Made by a program: the position numbers and the translations under genes | The notes under the pieces: model-generated | What the model saw: the letters and a program-made list of their open reading frames with translations, nothing else | Database searches by the model: none | Told to the model about the DNA's origin: nothing | Source: Microlunatus kandeliicorticis | GTDB lineage: Bacteria > Actinomycetota > Actinomycetes > Propionibacteriales > Propionibacteriaceae | Direction of reading: 5' to 3' | Length of the DNA: 64,000 bases | Assembly (NCBI RefSeq): GCF_014137855.1 | Contig: NZ_JACGWT010000007.1 | Coordinates: 31,148 to 95,147, forward strand | Shown: piece by piece, positions 18,682-27,416 of the stretch | Position numbering within the stretch: the stretch's first letter is position 1 | How the letters are laid out: each line of letters starts with the position of its first letter

Positions 18682-19683
18682 GTGGTGCGACCAGCGACGA
18701 GCGCGGCGGTGACGGAGACGGTCCGGAGGGCCTACGGCTGGTCTCCTGCCGCGATCGAGCAGATCCACGCGGGCACCGCCACCGACAACTTCGCGCTGAC
18801 CGACGGTGCCGGCCGCCGGTGGTTCGCCAAGGTCTACCGCGAGGCGGACCGTCTCCCGCTCGAGGAGGCGGCGATCGGCCTGGCCGGCTGTGCCCGCGAC
18901 GGTGGCGTCCCCGTCCCGGCGCAGCACCCTGACCTGCAGGGCCGGACCTTCGGACGCAGCGGGCCACTGGTGCTGTCACTCTGGGACTTCGTCGAGGGCG
19001 CCGAAACCGCCGAGGGCGGGCTGCGCGGACCACGGTGGGCGGCCGTGGGGTCCGTGCTCGGCCGGCTGCACCGGCGCCTGGCCGGTCATCCGGCCGGTCC
19101 CCCGGTGCTGCGTCCGGCCGTCGAGCTCCGCGACGGCAGCGGCGCCCGCCGACGGTACGACCGGCTGATCGACGCCTACCGCACACGCCGGAAGCTCTCC
19201 GACTTCGAGGCGTGGGCCCTCGAGGCCGCCGTCCAGCGGCGGGCGATGCTGCCACGGGTAGAGGCGATCCTCCGCGGTCTGCCGGCGCTGACCACGCAGA
19301 TCGTCCACGGCGACCTCGCCTCGCCCAACCTGCTGCTCCGGGGTGACGAGATCGCTGCGGTGATCGACTTCCAGCCGCCGGCTGCGCGTTTCGCAGCGTG
19401 GGAGATCGCCAGGATCGGGTGCGATCCGCGCACGGTCCTGGGCACACCCACCTGGGACGCTGAGCTCGGTCGGCTGATCGACGCCTATCGCGAGGAGAAC
19501 CCGCGGCTCCCCGAGGCGGATCTCGCCGCCGTGGTCGCCGTCGGCTGCGCTTTCACGCTGTCTTCGATCTATCCGCTGGCCGTGCCCCTCGAGCACCCCC
19601 AGGAGCTGGACGAGAGTCTGACCACCTACGCGAGGGCCCGGCACGAGGCCGCCCTGCAGATGCTGGACGCGATCGGCGGCTGA
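18682..19683 (+). CDS. APH-family phosphotransferase
   Basis: A 333-residue kinase-fold protein of the aminoglycoside/homoserine/choline phosphotransferase family. It has the catalytic loop HGDLASPN (Asp211, Asn216) and the metal-binding segment AAVIDFQPP. The N-lobe nucleotide region is near FAKVYREAD. The family includes small-molecule kinases of very diverse substrates, so resistance should not be assumed. GTG 18682 or 18685 could start it; CAGACT just upstream may serve as -10 for a leaderless message. It is bracketed by two near-identical 45-bp hairpin repeats, which hints that gene and repeats moved or were copied as a unit. Confidence 0.75.
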   Translation: MVRPATSAAVTETVRRAYGWSPAAIEQIHAGTATDNFALTDGAGRRWFAKVYREADRLPLEEAAIGLAGCARDGGVPVPAQHPDLQGRTFGRSGPLVLSLWDFVEGAETAEGGLRGPRWAAVGSVLGRLHRRLAGHPAGPPVLRPAVELRDGSGARRRYDRLIDAYRTRRKLSDFEAWALEAAVQRRAMLPRVEAILRGLPALTTQIVHGDLASPNLLLRGDEIAAVIDFQPPAARFAAWEIARIGCDPRTVLGTPTWDAELGRLIDAYREENPRLPEADLAAVVAVGCAFTLSSIYPLAVPLEHPQELDESLTTYARARHEAALQMLDAIGG

Positions 19684-19692
19684 GCGGTCGTC

Positions 19693-19737
19693 GTGTCGGG
19701 GATCTGGCCGCCTCGTCGCGGTCGGATCCCCGACGCG
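19693..19737 (+). repeat. 45-bp hairpin repeat, right copy
   Basis: Same element as 18615-18659 with three substitutions; here the stem is 10 bp and perfect (GTCGGGGATC with GATCCCCGAC). It begins 10 bp after the phosphotransferase stop, between convergent genes, so it could also act as a terminator. Confidence 0.85.
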
Positions 19738-19746
19738 ACGGGTTCC

Positions 19747-20277
19747 TCAGGCGTCGAAGACGTTCCAGCACAGCGGGTTGCGGATCCGCTGGTCGTCGAG
19801 CACCAGGTCGCGGACGGCGTCCGGCAGCCGGTCGCGTTGCCAGCGGCACTCGGCGCGGCCCGCCTCGACCGCCTGGTCCGCGGTGGCGCCGTCGGCCTCG
19901 GCGGCGGCCCGGACGGCCTTGATCGCGTACGCCGCGGCCCCGAGGTCGTGTGCGGCGACGTGGGGGACGACGCCCGCCTGCCCGGCGGCGTAGGCGGCGA
20001 ACCGGGCGGCGCCGCGCAGGTCGCGGGCCGCACCCATGGCGTGCCCACCGGAGGCGCGGGCGACCATCATCCGCACCTCCCCGCGGGTCCAGGCCCGGTT
20101 GTGCGCGATCGCCTCGCGCGGACGCGGGTCGTCGGGCCGGGCGGCCTCGAACAGACCGAGCACGTGCTCGGCGCACGACGCCGCCCAGAGCGCGAGCCGG
20201 TGGTGGTCGGGGTCGGTCAGCGAGCCGCCGCGGCGAACCGTGATCAGCCGCGGGTCGCGGTCGGGGGAGAGGATCAC
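19747..20277 (-). CDS. Imm-5-like putative immunity protein
   Basis: A 176-residue, mostly helical protein rich in Ala, Arg and Trp. The pattern WAASCAEHVLGLFEAARPDDPRP, then AIAHNRAWTRGE and an A/H-rich helix (GHAMGAARDLRGAARFAAYAAGQA), matches the Imm-5-like family assigned as toxin immunity proteins by context. No toxin gene is visible nearby, so its role here is open. The start is GTG 20277, which overlaps the stop of the DUF805 gene (GTGA); the frame is open further upstream but without support. It and the DUF805 gene form a two-gene operon. Confidence 0.65.
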   Translation of the reverse strand: MILSPDRDPRLITVRRGGSLTDPDHHRLALWAASCAEHVLGLFEAARPDDPRPREAIAHNRAWTRGEVRMMVARASGGHAMGAARDLRGAARFAAYAAGQAGVVPHVAAHDLGAAAYAIKAVRAAAEADGATADQAVEAGRAECRWQRDRLPDAVRDLVLDDQRIRNPLCWNVFDA

Positions 20278-20819
20278 CGCCGGTCGAAGCGAGCGCCGGC
20301 GGGGCTGGGACCTTCGATGCAGAGGACCAGGACGATGAGGCCGCCGACACCGACGATCAAGCCGACGACTCCTTGCAGGACGAGTGTCGGGCTCAGACCA
20401 CCGCTCAAACCTGCCGGTACGAACGCATCCGGCCGGACGATCGAAAACAGGCTCACCGCGTCGCCGGGGACGCACAGAACGTAGAACCATCCGCTGCGGC
20501 CGGCATCGTGCAACCGTCGGATCGTCACCGCGATCGAGGGGCACAGCGTCACCACGGTCCACAGGTCGGCCGGCACGTCCTCCATCCGCGGGCCGGTGGC
20601 CGTGGCCATCCATCCCCCGGGAGAGAGCGCTGCCCCTGCCAAGCCGAGCGCCACGCTCACGATCAGCGAGATGAGCGTCCACCACCAGAACTCGCTGCGG
20701 CTGGCGCGACCGGTGAACGTCGCGTACTTGAGCCAGAAGCGCTTGGTCGCCTGCCACGGACTGGCGCCGTAGAGCGGCAGGAGCAGAGCTCCACCGTCAG
20801 GCGGGTCGGGCTGGGACAC
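20274..20819 (-). CDS. DUF805 membrane protein
   Basis: A 181-residue protein with the DUF805 pattern: a hydrophilic start, WLKYATFTGRASRSEFWWW before the first helix, and the signature IRRLHDAGRSGWF between later helices. Three to four transmembrane segments are visible. Function is unknown for the family. Two GTG codons in a row (20822, 20819) could start it; GGAG is 6 nt before the second. It is translationally coupled to the Imm-5-like gene downstream, which may make that protein a membrane-associated partner. Confidence 0.75.
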   Translation of the reverse strand: MSQPDPPDGGALLLPLYGASPWQATKRFWLKYATFTGRASRSEFWWWTLISLIVSVALGLAGAALSPGGWMATATGPRMEDVPADLWTVVTLCPSIAVTIRRLHDAGRSGWFYVLCVPGDAVSLFSIVRPDAFVPAGLSGGLSPTLVLQGVVGLIVGVGGLIVLVLCIEGPSPAGARFDRR

Positions 20820-20902
20820 CACAGGCTCCGCTCCCGGGCACGCGGCGTGCCCGACGAGACATCTTGACCCGACGGAGGCTCCCTCGCAGCGTCCCGAAGA
20901 GC

Positions 20903-21604
20903 TCAGGACCGCGAGGCGGAGCTGCTCTGCTCGTCCGAGGGTGCCGGGGTGACGAACCGGTAGCCGACGTTGCGGACCGTGCCGATCACCGACTCGTACT
21001 CGGCCCCGAGCTTGGCGCGGAGCCGCCGGACGTGGACGTCGACGGTCCGGGTGCCGCCGTAGTAGTCGTAGCCCCAGACGTCGCTGAGCAGCTGCTGGCG
21101 GCTGAACACCCGGCCGGGGTGCTGGGCCAGGTACTTGAGCAGCTCGAACTCGGTGTAGGTCAGGTCGAGCTGCTGGCCGTTGAGCTTGGCCGAGTAGCCG
21201 GCCTCGTCGATCACGATGCTGCCGGTGTGGATCAGCTGCTCGGACTCGGTCTGCTGGGCCGGGCTGGTCACCAGCCGCAGCCGGACGTCCACCTCGGCCG
21301 GGCCGGCCGAGGTCAGCAGCAGGTCGTCGAAGCCCCAGTCCGAGCTCAGCGCGGCCAGCCCGCCCTCGTTGACGATCACCACCAGCGGGGCCTCCTTGCC
21401 GGTGGTCTGGATCAGCCGGCACAGCGACCGGGCGCCGACGAGGTCGCGACGGGCGTCGAGCAGGATGACGTCGGCGGTGGGCGCGTCGAGCAGCGCGGTC
21501 GGCTCGGCGGAGAGCACCCGGACGTGGTGCGGGAGCAGCTCCAGGGCGGGCAGCACCTCGGTGGAGGCCTGCATGTCGTTGGTCAACAGCAGCAGGGTGG
21601 CCAT
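20903..21604 (-). CDS. glnR: GlnR-type OmpR-family regulator
   Basis: A 233-residue regulator with an N-terminal receiver-like domain and a C-terminal winged helix ([30 protein letters not shown], then [15 protein letters not shown]). The receiver lacks the usual acidic pair after strand one (it reads LLLLTNDMQ) but keeps an Asp in VILLDAR. This atypical receiver, with [16 protein letters not shown], resembles GlnR, the orphan nitrogen regulator of actinobacteria that works without a cognate kinase. A long gap to the divergent moaD-like gene leaves room for promoters. A Ser-rich tail follows the DNA-binding domain. Confidence 0.82.
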   Translation of the reverse strand: MATLLLLTNDMQASTEVLPALELLPHHVRVLSAEPTALLDAPTADVILLDARRDLVGARSLCRLIQTTGKEAPLVVIVNEGGLAALSSDWGFDDLLLTSAGPAEVDVRLRLVTSPAQQTESEQLIHTGSIVIDEAGYSAKLNGQQLDLTYTEFELLKYLAQHPGRVFSRQQLLSDVWGYDYYGGTRTVDVHVRRLRAKLGAEYESVIGTVRNVGYRFVTPAPSDEQSSSASRS

Positions 21605-21725
21605 GGCGATCCTGCCCTTCGAACGTGGGGCGCCCCGAGGGTCCGGCGCGGACGGACAAGTGGCAATCAGCTGGCAGTCAGCGGCAGCATGCGGTGAACC
21701 GAGGTCAAACTAACAGGAAACGATG

Positions 21726-21754
21726 CGAGGCCCGGAGCTGTCGCTCGGGCCTCG
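21726..21754. other. Hairpin in the glnR/moaD-like intergenic region
   Basis: A 9-bp perfect stem (CGAGGCCCG and CGGGCCTCG) with an 11-nt loop, 25 nt before the moaD-like ATG. It could be a terminator for antisense or upstream transcription, or a control element. Nothing decides between these. Confidence 0.4.
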
Positions 21755-21778
21755 GTGCTTGGGGGTGACGATAGCAAG

Positions 21779-22048
21779 ATGACGCGGGTGGTGGTGACGT
21801 TCTGGGGTGGCGCCCGTGCCGCCGCGGGCTGCGCGAGCGAGCAGCTCGAGGCCGACACCGTGGCCGACGCGCTCGCCGTGCTCCGCGACCGGCACCCCGA
21901 TCCGGGCTTCGCCCGGGTGCTCACCGCCTCGTCGGTGCTCGTGGACGGGCACGCGGTCCGGCCGGACCGCCGACGGGACGCGCTCACCCCGGATGCGGAC
22001 GGTTGCGTCCGGCTCGAGGTGCTGCCACCGTTCGCCGGCGGTGCCTGA
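21779..22048 (+). CDS. MoaD/ThiS-family sulfur carrier protein
   Basis: An 89-residue beta-grasp protein (MTRVVVTFWGGARAAAGC, then VLPPFAGGA). Sulfur carriers of this family end in Gly-Gly, which is activated to a thiocarboxylate; here an extra Ala follows the GG, so either the tail is trimmed or the protein is a variant. The neighbourhood is about sulfur: the next genes are a leader peptide, a rhodanese and DUF1416. No moaE, thiG or other partner is nearby. The start ATG has no clear ribosome site. Confidence 0.7.
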   Translation: MTRVVVTFWGGARAAAGCASEQLEADTVADALAVLRDRHPDPGFARVLTASSVLVDGHAVRPDRRRDALTPDADGCVRLEVLPPFAGGA

Positions 22049-22127
22049 GACCTCGATCACCGGTCCAGCATCCGGACCATCGTCTCGGATGCTGGCAGTA
22101 CCGCTGGGCGGCGCGCACGGCGATCCG

Positions 22128-22133
22128 TACAGT
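22128..22133 (+). promoter_or_regulatory. -10 box of the leader-peptide transcript
   Basis: TACAGT, followed by 6 nt and then GTG 22140. This places transcription start on the GTG, so the peptide is read from the 5' end of the mRNA. Confidence 0.6.
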
Positions 22134-22139
22134 GGAAAC

Positions 22140-22232
22140 GTGACCGTGACGAACCCGGGTGCCTCAGGGCTGACCCGGCGCCTGGCCGTGGACTACGGCC
22201 TGATGCGTTCGTCGCTGTGTCGAATGATCTAG
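22140..22232 (+). CDS. Leaderless regulatory leader peptide upstream of sulfur genes
   Basis: A 30-codon reading frame that starts at GTG on the predicted mRNA 5' end and stops at TAG 22230, 204 nt before the rhodanese gene. The peptide core is LTRRLAVDYGLMRSSLCRMI. It resembles the short actinobacterial leader peptides placed before sulfur and cysteine genes, which share a basic stretch, a VD-containing segment and a Cys near the end. Mycobacterial cysA2-type operons are known to be attenuated by leaderless cysteine-coding short ORFs; here there is a single Cys codon, three codons from the end. Role in cysteine-responsive attenuation is inferred. Confidence 0.65.
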   Translation: MTVTNPGASGLTRRLAVDYGLMRSSLCRMI

Positions 22233-22436
22233 AGACGCGCCGTACCCGGCCGTCCCGCCGCGCCCGACCGGGTCGGTGTGGAACGCCCAGGCAGCGTCTC
22301 GCCTCCGCCGGCCCGTGACCCGGGCCCGATCGCGCGGACGGCTCCGGAGTCTCGACCCGTCCGCGCCGCCACCGATCACCGCAGCCGACCGGCCCGCGCA
22401 CCCGTGCGGACCCACGATCACCAGGAGACACCGGAT

Positions 22437-23285
22437 ATGAGCAGGCAGGAAGTCCTCGTCGACGCCGACTGGGTGGCCGCCCACCTCGACGACGACAAGG
22501 TGGTGCTCGTCGAGGTCGACGAGGACACCACCGCCTACGACGGCGGCCACATCAAGGGCGCGATCAAGCTGGACTGGAAGGAGGACCTCCAGGACCCGGT
22601 GCGGCGCGACTTCGTCAACAAGGAGCAGTTCGAGAAGCTGCTCAGCGAGCGCGGGATCGCCAACGACGACACCGTCGTGCTCTACGGCGGCAACAACAAC
22701 TGGTTCGCCGCGTACGCCTACTGGTACTTCAAGCTGTACGGCCACTCCGACGCCCGGCTGCTCGACGGCGGCCGCAAGAAGTGGGAGCTCGACGCCCGCG
22801 AGCTGAGCAGCGAGACCGTCACCCGCCCGGCCACCGAGTACAAGGCCTCCGAGCCCGACACCTCGATCCGCGCGTTCCGCGACGAGACCGTGGCCGCGAT
22901 CGGCACCAAGAACCTGGTCGACGTCCGCAGCCCCGACGAGTACGCCGGCCGGCTGCTCGCCCCGGCCCACCTGCCGCAGGAGCAGGCCCAGCGCGGCGGC
23001 CACGTGCCGACGGCGGTCAACGTGCCGTGGAGCAAGGCGGCCAACGACGACGGCACCTTCCGCTCCGACGACGAGCTGACCAAGCTCTACGGCGACGCCG
23101 GGCTCGACTTCGAGCAGGACACCATCGCCTACTGCCGGATCGGCGAGCGCAGCGCGCACACCTGGTTCGTGCTGCACGAGCTGCTCGGCCAGCAGAACGT
23201 CAAGAACTACGACGGCTCGTGGACCGAGTACGGCTCGCTGGTCGGCGTCCCGGTCGCGGTCGGCGACGAGCCCGGCCAGGCCTGA
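22437..23285 (+). CDS. Thiosulfate sulfurtransferase (tandem rhodanese)
   Basis: A 282-residue protein with two rhodanese domains. The second carries the active-site loop CRIGERSAHTW, with the persulfide-forming Cys233; the first domain lacks a catalytic Cys. The motif and length match the CysA2/SseA-type enzymes of actinobacteria that move sulfur from thiosulfate to cyanide or thiol acceptors. AGGAGA lies 8 nt before the ATG at 22437. It is followed after 22 bp by the DUF1416 gene, the same pairing as cysA2-sseC2 in mycobacteria, and sits behind the leader peptide. Confidence 0.92.
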   Translation: MSRQEVLVDADWVAAHLDDDKVVLVEVDEDTTAYDGGHIKGAIKLDWKEDLQDPVRRDFVNKEQFEKLLSERGIANDDTVVLYGGNNNWFAAYAYWYFKLYGHSDARLLDGGRKKWELDARELSSETVTRPATEYKASEPDTSIRAFRDETVAAIGTKNLVDVRSPDEYAGRLLAPAHLPQEQAQRGGHVPTAVNVPWSKAANDDGTFRSDDELTKLYGDAGLDFEQDTIAYCRIGERSAHTWFVLHELLGQQNVKNYDGSWTEYGSLVGVPVAVGDEPGQA

Positions 23286-23307
23286 GCCCCGGAGACAGGA
23301 GAACACC

Positions 23308-23616
23308 ATGTGCGGAGCCACTCAGGGCGGTCTGAGCGTCGAGGGCCTCAACCTGACCAAGGAGGCCGTGATCCAGGGCCGGGTGCTGCGGGAGGGTGAG
23401 CCGGTCGCAGGCGCCTACGTCCGGCTGCTCGACTCCACCGGCGAGTTCACCGCCGAGGTGCCCACCTCGGCCACCGGCCACTTCCGGTTCTTCGCCGGCG
23501 ACGGCTCCTGGACCCTGCGCACCCTCGCGCCGGGCGCCCAGACCGACCGCAAGGTCGTGGCCAGGCGGGGCAACGTCGCCGAGGTCGAGGTCGAGCTGGC
23601 CACCAGCGCCGCCTGA
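23308..23616 (+). CDS. DUF1416 protein (SseC-like)
   Basis: A 102-residue protein: a Cys-Gly start (MCGATQGG), then a single transthyretin-like beta-sandwich with the pattern VIQGRVLREGEPVAGAYVRLLDSTGEFTAEV, then TGHFRFFAGDGSWTLR. The closest known relative is SseC of mycobacteria, encoded next to a rhodanese as here. Biochemical role is unknown; the conserved second-residue Cys and linkage suggest a part in sulfur transfer. An AGGAG site precedes the ATG and a strong hairpin follows the stop. Confidence 0.88.
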   Translation: MCGATQGGLSVEGLNLTKEAVIQGRVLREGEPVAGAYVRLLDSTGEFTAEVPTSATGHFRFFAGDGSWTLRTLAPGAQTDRKVVARRGNVAEVEVELATSAA

Positions 23617-23635
23617 CCGTCGGACCGAGCCGCAC

Positions 23636-23669
23636 GAGCCCGTCGGGACCTCCCGGTCCCGGCGGGCTC
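23636..23669 (+). terminator. Rho-independent-like terminator of the sulfur operon
   Basis: A 15-bp stem with one G.U-type mismatch (left arm GAGCCCGTCGGGACC), closed by a 4-nt TCCC loop, 20 nt after the DUF1416 stop. No U-tract follows, as is usual in this host. Confidence 0.7.
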
Positions 23670-23733
23670 GCGGCGTTCCGGGCCCGGACGACGGCTCGGT
23701 GCACGCCGTCGGTCCCGATAGCCTGACCCACCG

Positions 23734-26571
23734 ATGTCCGAGCCCACCCAGTCCCCGCCGACCCCGTCCGAGCCCGCGTCCGAGCCCGCGTCCGAGCCCG
23801 CAGTCGAGCCCGGCACCGAACCCGCGCCCGCTGCCGGCACCGACGCGCCGGAGGCGCTCCCGGAGGCCCCGGTCGAGCCGCGCCGTGCCCCGCGTCCGAG
23901 CAGCGCCCAGTGGCACGCCGGACTGCTCTACGACCTGCGCTCGGTGATCGAGGCGCACCCGCAGGACGCCCAGCCCGGGTCGGCCTGGACCACGCACGGC
24001 ACGGTCACGCCGGTCGCGGGCGACGAGCCCGGCTGGTTCCGCACCGGCCGGCTCACCGAGGCCCAGGTCGACCGACTGGACCGCGCGGTCCTCGCGCCCG
24101 CCGGCCAGCCGGACCGCCGCCGCTACGGCGTCCTCGGCTTCCGCCGGGGCGAGTCCGGCTGCCTGGTCCGGGTCCAGCCCGGAGCGCCGGAGGACGGGCT
24201 GGTGCTCTGCCTGCCGCGGCGCGAACCCACCGCGGTCTACCGGACGCTGCTCCGCGGCCTGAGCACCGCGGAGGCGGTCAAGCCGTTGCAGCCGTTCGCC
24301 CGCGGCGACCTCGACCGGCTGCCCCGGCAGCCCGAGGACGCCGCCCCGCACACCCGGGCCCTGGCGGCCGCGTTCGCCGCCGGGCTGAACGCCGTCTGGG
24401 CGCCCCCGGCCACCGGTGCGACCACGGTCATCGCCGACGCGCTGGGCCGCGCCCTCGACACCGGTCAGCGGTGCCTGCTGGTCTCCGCCGACCCGTTCGC
24501 CGTCGACGAGGCCGTGCTCCGGCTGCTCGCCGCCCGGCACCCGCGCGCCGGGGCGGTGGTGCGGGTCGGTCCGGCGCACCTGGCCGGTCTGGCCGAACGG
24601 TCCGACGTGCTGGCCGACGCGCTGGTCGAGGCCGCCCAGCCCGAGGCGCTCGCCGCCCGGGACGCCGCCACCGCCCGGGTGGTCGGGCTCCGCGAGGCGG
24701 CCGCGCTGGTCGAGCTGCGCGAGGCCCGCACCCGGCTGGCCGCCTTCCGGCCGTCCGGCTCCGAGGACACGTCGGCGCAGGGGTTCGACCTCGAGGAGTA
24801 CCGCGCCGCCCGGCGTCGGCTGGACGACCGGGCCGAGCGCGAGCGGACCGCCGAGCAACTGGTGCTCGCGGAGGCCGAGACGGCCCGGCGCCGGACCGCC
24901 GAGACCGATGCGCACACCGAGCTGCTGGCTGCCGCGCGCCAGCTCCAGGACGCCCGGACCCGGACCGCGGAGGAACGGCTCGAGCGGACCCGGGCCGAGC
25001 TCGCCGGGCTGCCGCGCGGCCCGCGGCACTGGCGGCTGCGCCGCGAGCTGACCACCGACGCCACCCAGGCGGAGAGCGCCGCCGCCGAACAGCGGCGTCG
25101 GAGCGAGGGCCTGAGCGCCGAGCGCCCGGCCGCCGACCTGCTCGACCGCGTCCTGGACGCCGGTGACCTCGCCGGGCCCGGCGACCGCGGGGCCGCCGGC
25201 CCGAGCGGGACCGGCGCCGGCGAGCGGGCGCTGCCCCGCGCCGCCGCCTGGACCCGCGCCGCCGACCGGGCCCGACCGGCCCAGGAGCGGGCCCGCGCGG
25301 CCCGGTCCGCGCTGGCCGCCGCGGAGGACGCCGAGTCGGCGCTCCGCACCCGCGCCGCCGAGCTCGACGCCCGCCCGCGGGTCACCGACGGTGACGAGGA
25401 GCTGTGCGCCCGCGCCGAGGCGGCAGGGCTGCCCGCGCTGGCCGAGCAGCTGCCGGCGCTGGTCGAGGCGGGCCGGCAGGCCGAGGCCGATCTGGCCGAG
25501 GCCGCCGAGGCGCTCGAGCGGGCCCACCAGGCGCTCCGCGACGCCGCCTCCCAGCACGAGCCGCTGCTGCTCGAACGGGCGGTGGTCACCGCGACCACCG
25601 TCGACCGGCTGTTCGACGATCCGGTGCTGGCCGGCGGCCGCTGGGAGCTGGTGATCGTCGACCGCGCGGCCGCGGTGCCGCTGCCGCAGGTCGCCTACCT
25701 GGCCACCCGGGCCACCCGCGGCTGCCTGCTGGTCGGCGACCACCTGCAGCCCGGCCCGCCGCGACACCCGGTCTACGAGCGCGGGCACTACTGGGACCAC
25801 GACGTGTTCGAGCACGTCGGGCTGCTCTCGCCGCGCGCCGCGCAGCACCACCCGGGCTGTGTGCTGCTCGACGTCCAGCGCCGCTACGGCGAGGAGGCGA
25901 CCGAGCTGGTCAACCGGATCGGTTACCAGGGCGTCCTGACCGGACGTCCGCAGCCCGAGGCCGGACTGGTCTGGGTGGACACCGACGGGCTGCCCGACGG
26001 CCGGGTCGCCGAGGACGGTCCGGGCGGACGCAGCTGGGCCGCGGGAGCGCGGATCAGCCGCGCGCTGGCCGAACGGCACCTCGCCGAAGGCCGCACCGTG
26101 GCGATCGTGACGCCCTATCCGGCGCAGGTCCGGCTGACCCGGCAGCTGCTCGACGCGGGAGGCCCGGCGCTGGCCGAGGTACCGGTGGGGACCGCGGCCG
26201 AGCTGGCCGGACGCAGTGTCGACGTCGCCGTCCTCGACACCGTCGAGGACGGCCGTGGCTGGGTCGCCCGGGCCCGCCGGGACGCGGTCGGCCCGGACGC
26301 CGACCACCGCCGGGACGCGTTGCGCGAGGTGGTGGTCGGGCTCACCCGGGCCCGCCGGACCGGCTACGTGATCGCCGCCGGCCGGGCGCTGCGCGGGGAC
26401 CGCGGGACGCCGCTCGGCGAGCTCGCCCAGCTGTGCGCCGAGGGCCGGGTGCCCCGGACCGGGGCGCGCCGCGCGCTCGACGACGCCGGCCGCGGGCCGA
26501 CCGGGGCAGGGTCAGCGGGCCAGGTCGGCGGAGTCGATGACCAGGGTGACCGGACCGTCGTTGACGCCTGA
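23734..26571 (+). CDS. Degenerate SF1 (DNA2/NAM7-type) helicase-like protein
   Basis: A 945-residue protein with the outline of an SF1 helicase but broken nucleotide sites. A Pro/Glu-rich N-terminal tail (about 45 residues) precedes the first RecA-like half. The Walker A position reads APPATGATT, with Ala229 in place of the Lys. The Walker B position reads [13 protein letters not shown], with Arg644 where helicases have Glu. Later motifs are recognisable in weakened form: [31 protein letters not shown] and [17 protein letters not shown]. Between them lies a long Ala/Arg/Glu coiled-coil insert (about residues 310-610). ATP hydrolysis seems unlikely. Its last 60 nt overlap the convergent dtd gene. 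A TAGCCT box lies 9 nt upstream of the ATG. Confidence 0.7.
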   Translation: MSEPTQSPPTPSEPASEPASEPAVEPGTEPAPAAGTDAPEALPEAPVEPRRAPRPSSAQWHAGLLYDLRSVIEAHPQDAQPGSAWTTHGTVTPVAGDEPGWFRTGRLTEAQVDRLDRAVLAPAGQPDRRRYGVLGFRRGESGCLVRVQPGAPEDGLVLCLPRREPTAVYRTLLRGLSTAEAVKPLQPFARGDLDRLPRQPEDAAPHTRALAAAFAAGLNAVWAPPATGATTVIADALGRALDTGQRCLLVSADPFAVDEAVLRLLAARHPRAGAVVRVGPAHLAGLAERSDVLADALVEAAQPEALAARDAATARVVGLREAAALVELREARTRLAAFRPSGSEDTSAQGFDLEEYRAARRRLDDRAERERTAEQLVLAEAETARRRTAETDAHTELLAAARQLQDARTRTAEERLERTRAELAGLPRGPRHWRLRRELTTDATQAESAAAEQRRRSEGLSAERPAADLLDRVLDAGDLAGPGDRGAAGPSGTGAGERALPRAAAWTRAADRARPAQERARAARSALAAAEDAESALRTRAAELDARPRVTDGDEELCARAEAAGLPALAEQLPALVEAGRQAEADLAEAAEALERAHQALRDAASQHEPLLLERAVVTATTVDRLFDDPVLAGGRWELVIVDRAAAVPLPQVAYLATRATRGCLLVGDHLQPGPPRHPVYERGHYWDHDVFEHVGLLSPRAAQHHPGCVLLDVQRRYGEEATELVNRIGYQGVLTGRPQPEAGLVWVDTDGLPDGRVAEDGPGGRSWAAGARISRALAERHLAEGRTVAIVTPYPAQVRLTRQLLDAGGPALAEVPVGTAAELAGRSVDVAVLDTVEDGRGWVARARRDAVGPDADHRRDALREVVVGLTRARRTGYVIAAGRALRGDRGTPLGELAQLCAEGRVPRTGARRALDDAGRGPTGAGSAGQVGGVDDQGDRTVVDA

Positions 26572-26952
26572 CACCTGCATGTCGGCGCCGAAGACGCCGG
26601 TGGACACCTCGGCGCCGAGCCCGCGGAGCGCCTCGACGAAGGCCGCGACCAGCGGTTCGCTGACCGGGCGCGGGGCGGCCGCGTTCCAGGACGGCCGGCG
26701 GCCCTTGCGGACGTCGGCGTACAGGGTGAACTGACTCACCACGAGCACCGGGGCACCGAGGTCGGCCGCCGACCGCTCGTCGGCCAGGATCCGCAGCGTC
26801 CAGAGCTTCTCGGCCAACCGGGACGCCACCCGGGCGTCGTCGTCGTGGGTGACGCCGACCAGCACCAGCAACCCGGGTCGGTCCAGCGCCCCGACCACCT
26901 GACCGTCGACCTCCACCGACGCGGAACTGACCCGCTGCACCACCAGACGCAC
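26512..26952 (-). CDS. dtd: D-aminoacyl-tRNA deacylase
   Basis: A 146-residue enzyme that hydrolyses D-amino acids from mischarged tRNA. The active-site threonine motif SQFTLYADV and the cross-subunit motif [12 protein letters not shown] are present; the usual NGPVT is seen here as NDGPVT. Start [13 protein letters not shown] is canonical. Its 3' end overlaps the end of the helicase-like gene by 60 nt on the other strand. The VOC gene starts upstream on the same strand, 11 bp away, suggesting a two-gene transcript. Confidence 0.92.
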   Translation of the reverse strand: MRLVVQRVSSASVEVDGQVVGALDRPGLLVLVGVTHDDDARVASRLAEKLWTLRILADERSAADLGAPVLVVSQFTLYADVRKGRRPSWNAAAPRPVSEPLVAAFVEALRGLGAEVSTGVFGADMQVSGVNDGPVTLVIDSADLAR

Positions 26953-26963
26953 CGGCGGGCTCC

Positions 26964-27317
26964 TCAGCGCACCAGGCAGAACGGGTGGCCGTCGGGATCG
27001 GCCAGGACCCGGAAGCGTTCGCCCCCGCCGGGCAGCCGCCGGGCGCCGAGCGCGAGCGCCGCCTGCTCGGCCGCGTCGAGGTCGTCGACGGCCACGTCGA
27101 AGTGTCGGTACTGCGGGCGTTCCGGCTCGGGCCAGGTGCTCGGCGGCTGACCGGTCGCGCGCTGGAAGGCCAGCCCGGGCCGGTCGGGCGCGTCGCCGAT
27201 CACCGCCCAGTCGGGCTCGTCCTGCACCCGCTGCATCCCGAGCACCTCGGCCCAGAACCGGGCTGCGGCGTCGGGGTCCGGGCTGTCGATCACGATGCCG
27301 TGCAGACGTCCGATCAT
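26964..27317 (-). CDS. VOC-superfamily (glyoxalase-like) protein
   Basis: A 117-residue single-domain protein of the vicinal oxygen chelate fold: two beta-alpha-beta-beta-beta modules, beginning [22 protein letters not shown] and ending [11 protein letters not shown]. Such proteins act as metal-dependent lyases, isomerases or dioxygenases, or bind drugs. His and Glu ligands cannot be assigned safely. Start ATG 27317 is the first Met at the domain edge; the open frame extends far upstream only as a shadow of the trpB-like gene. Confidence 0.8.
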   Translation of the reverse strand: MIGRLHGIVIDSPDPDAAARFWAEVLGMQRVQDEPDWAVIGDAPDRPGLAFQRATGQPPSTWPEPERPQYRHFDVAVDDLDAAEQAALALGARRLPGGGERFRVLADPDGHPFCLVR

Positions 27318-27416
27318 CGACCCAGTGTGGCAGCCGGTCCGGTCCGGGCGGATCGCGCCGGCCGGACCCCGGCGGCTACTGTGCCGCCACACGATCGACG
27401 GCGACGGGGGAGTCCG

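Noticed and set aside
18682..19683. Calling the phosphotransferase an antibiotic resistance gene
   Set aside because: Only the general kinase motifs are visible; the family has many metabolic substrates.
21690..21710. A single GGTGAAC near glnR as a PHO box
   Set aside because: There is no second copy 11 nt away, so the direct-repeat requirement fails.
23200..26307. A 1035-codon open frame on the minus strand opposite the helicase-like gene
   Set aside because: It is a GC-bias shadow: the composition is Gly/Arg/Pro/Leu with no domain, while the plus strand shows helicase-like motif order.
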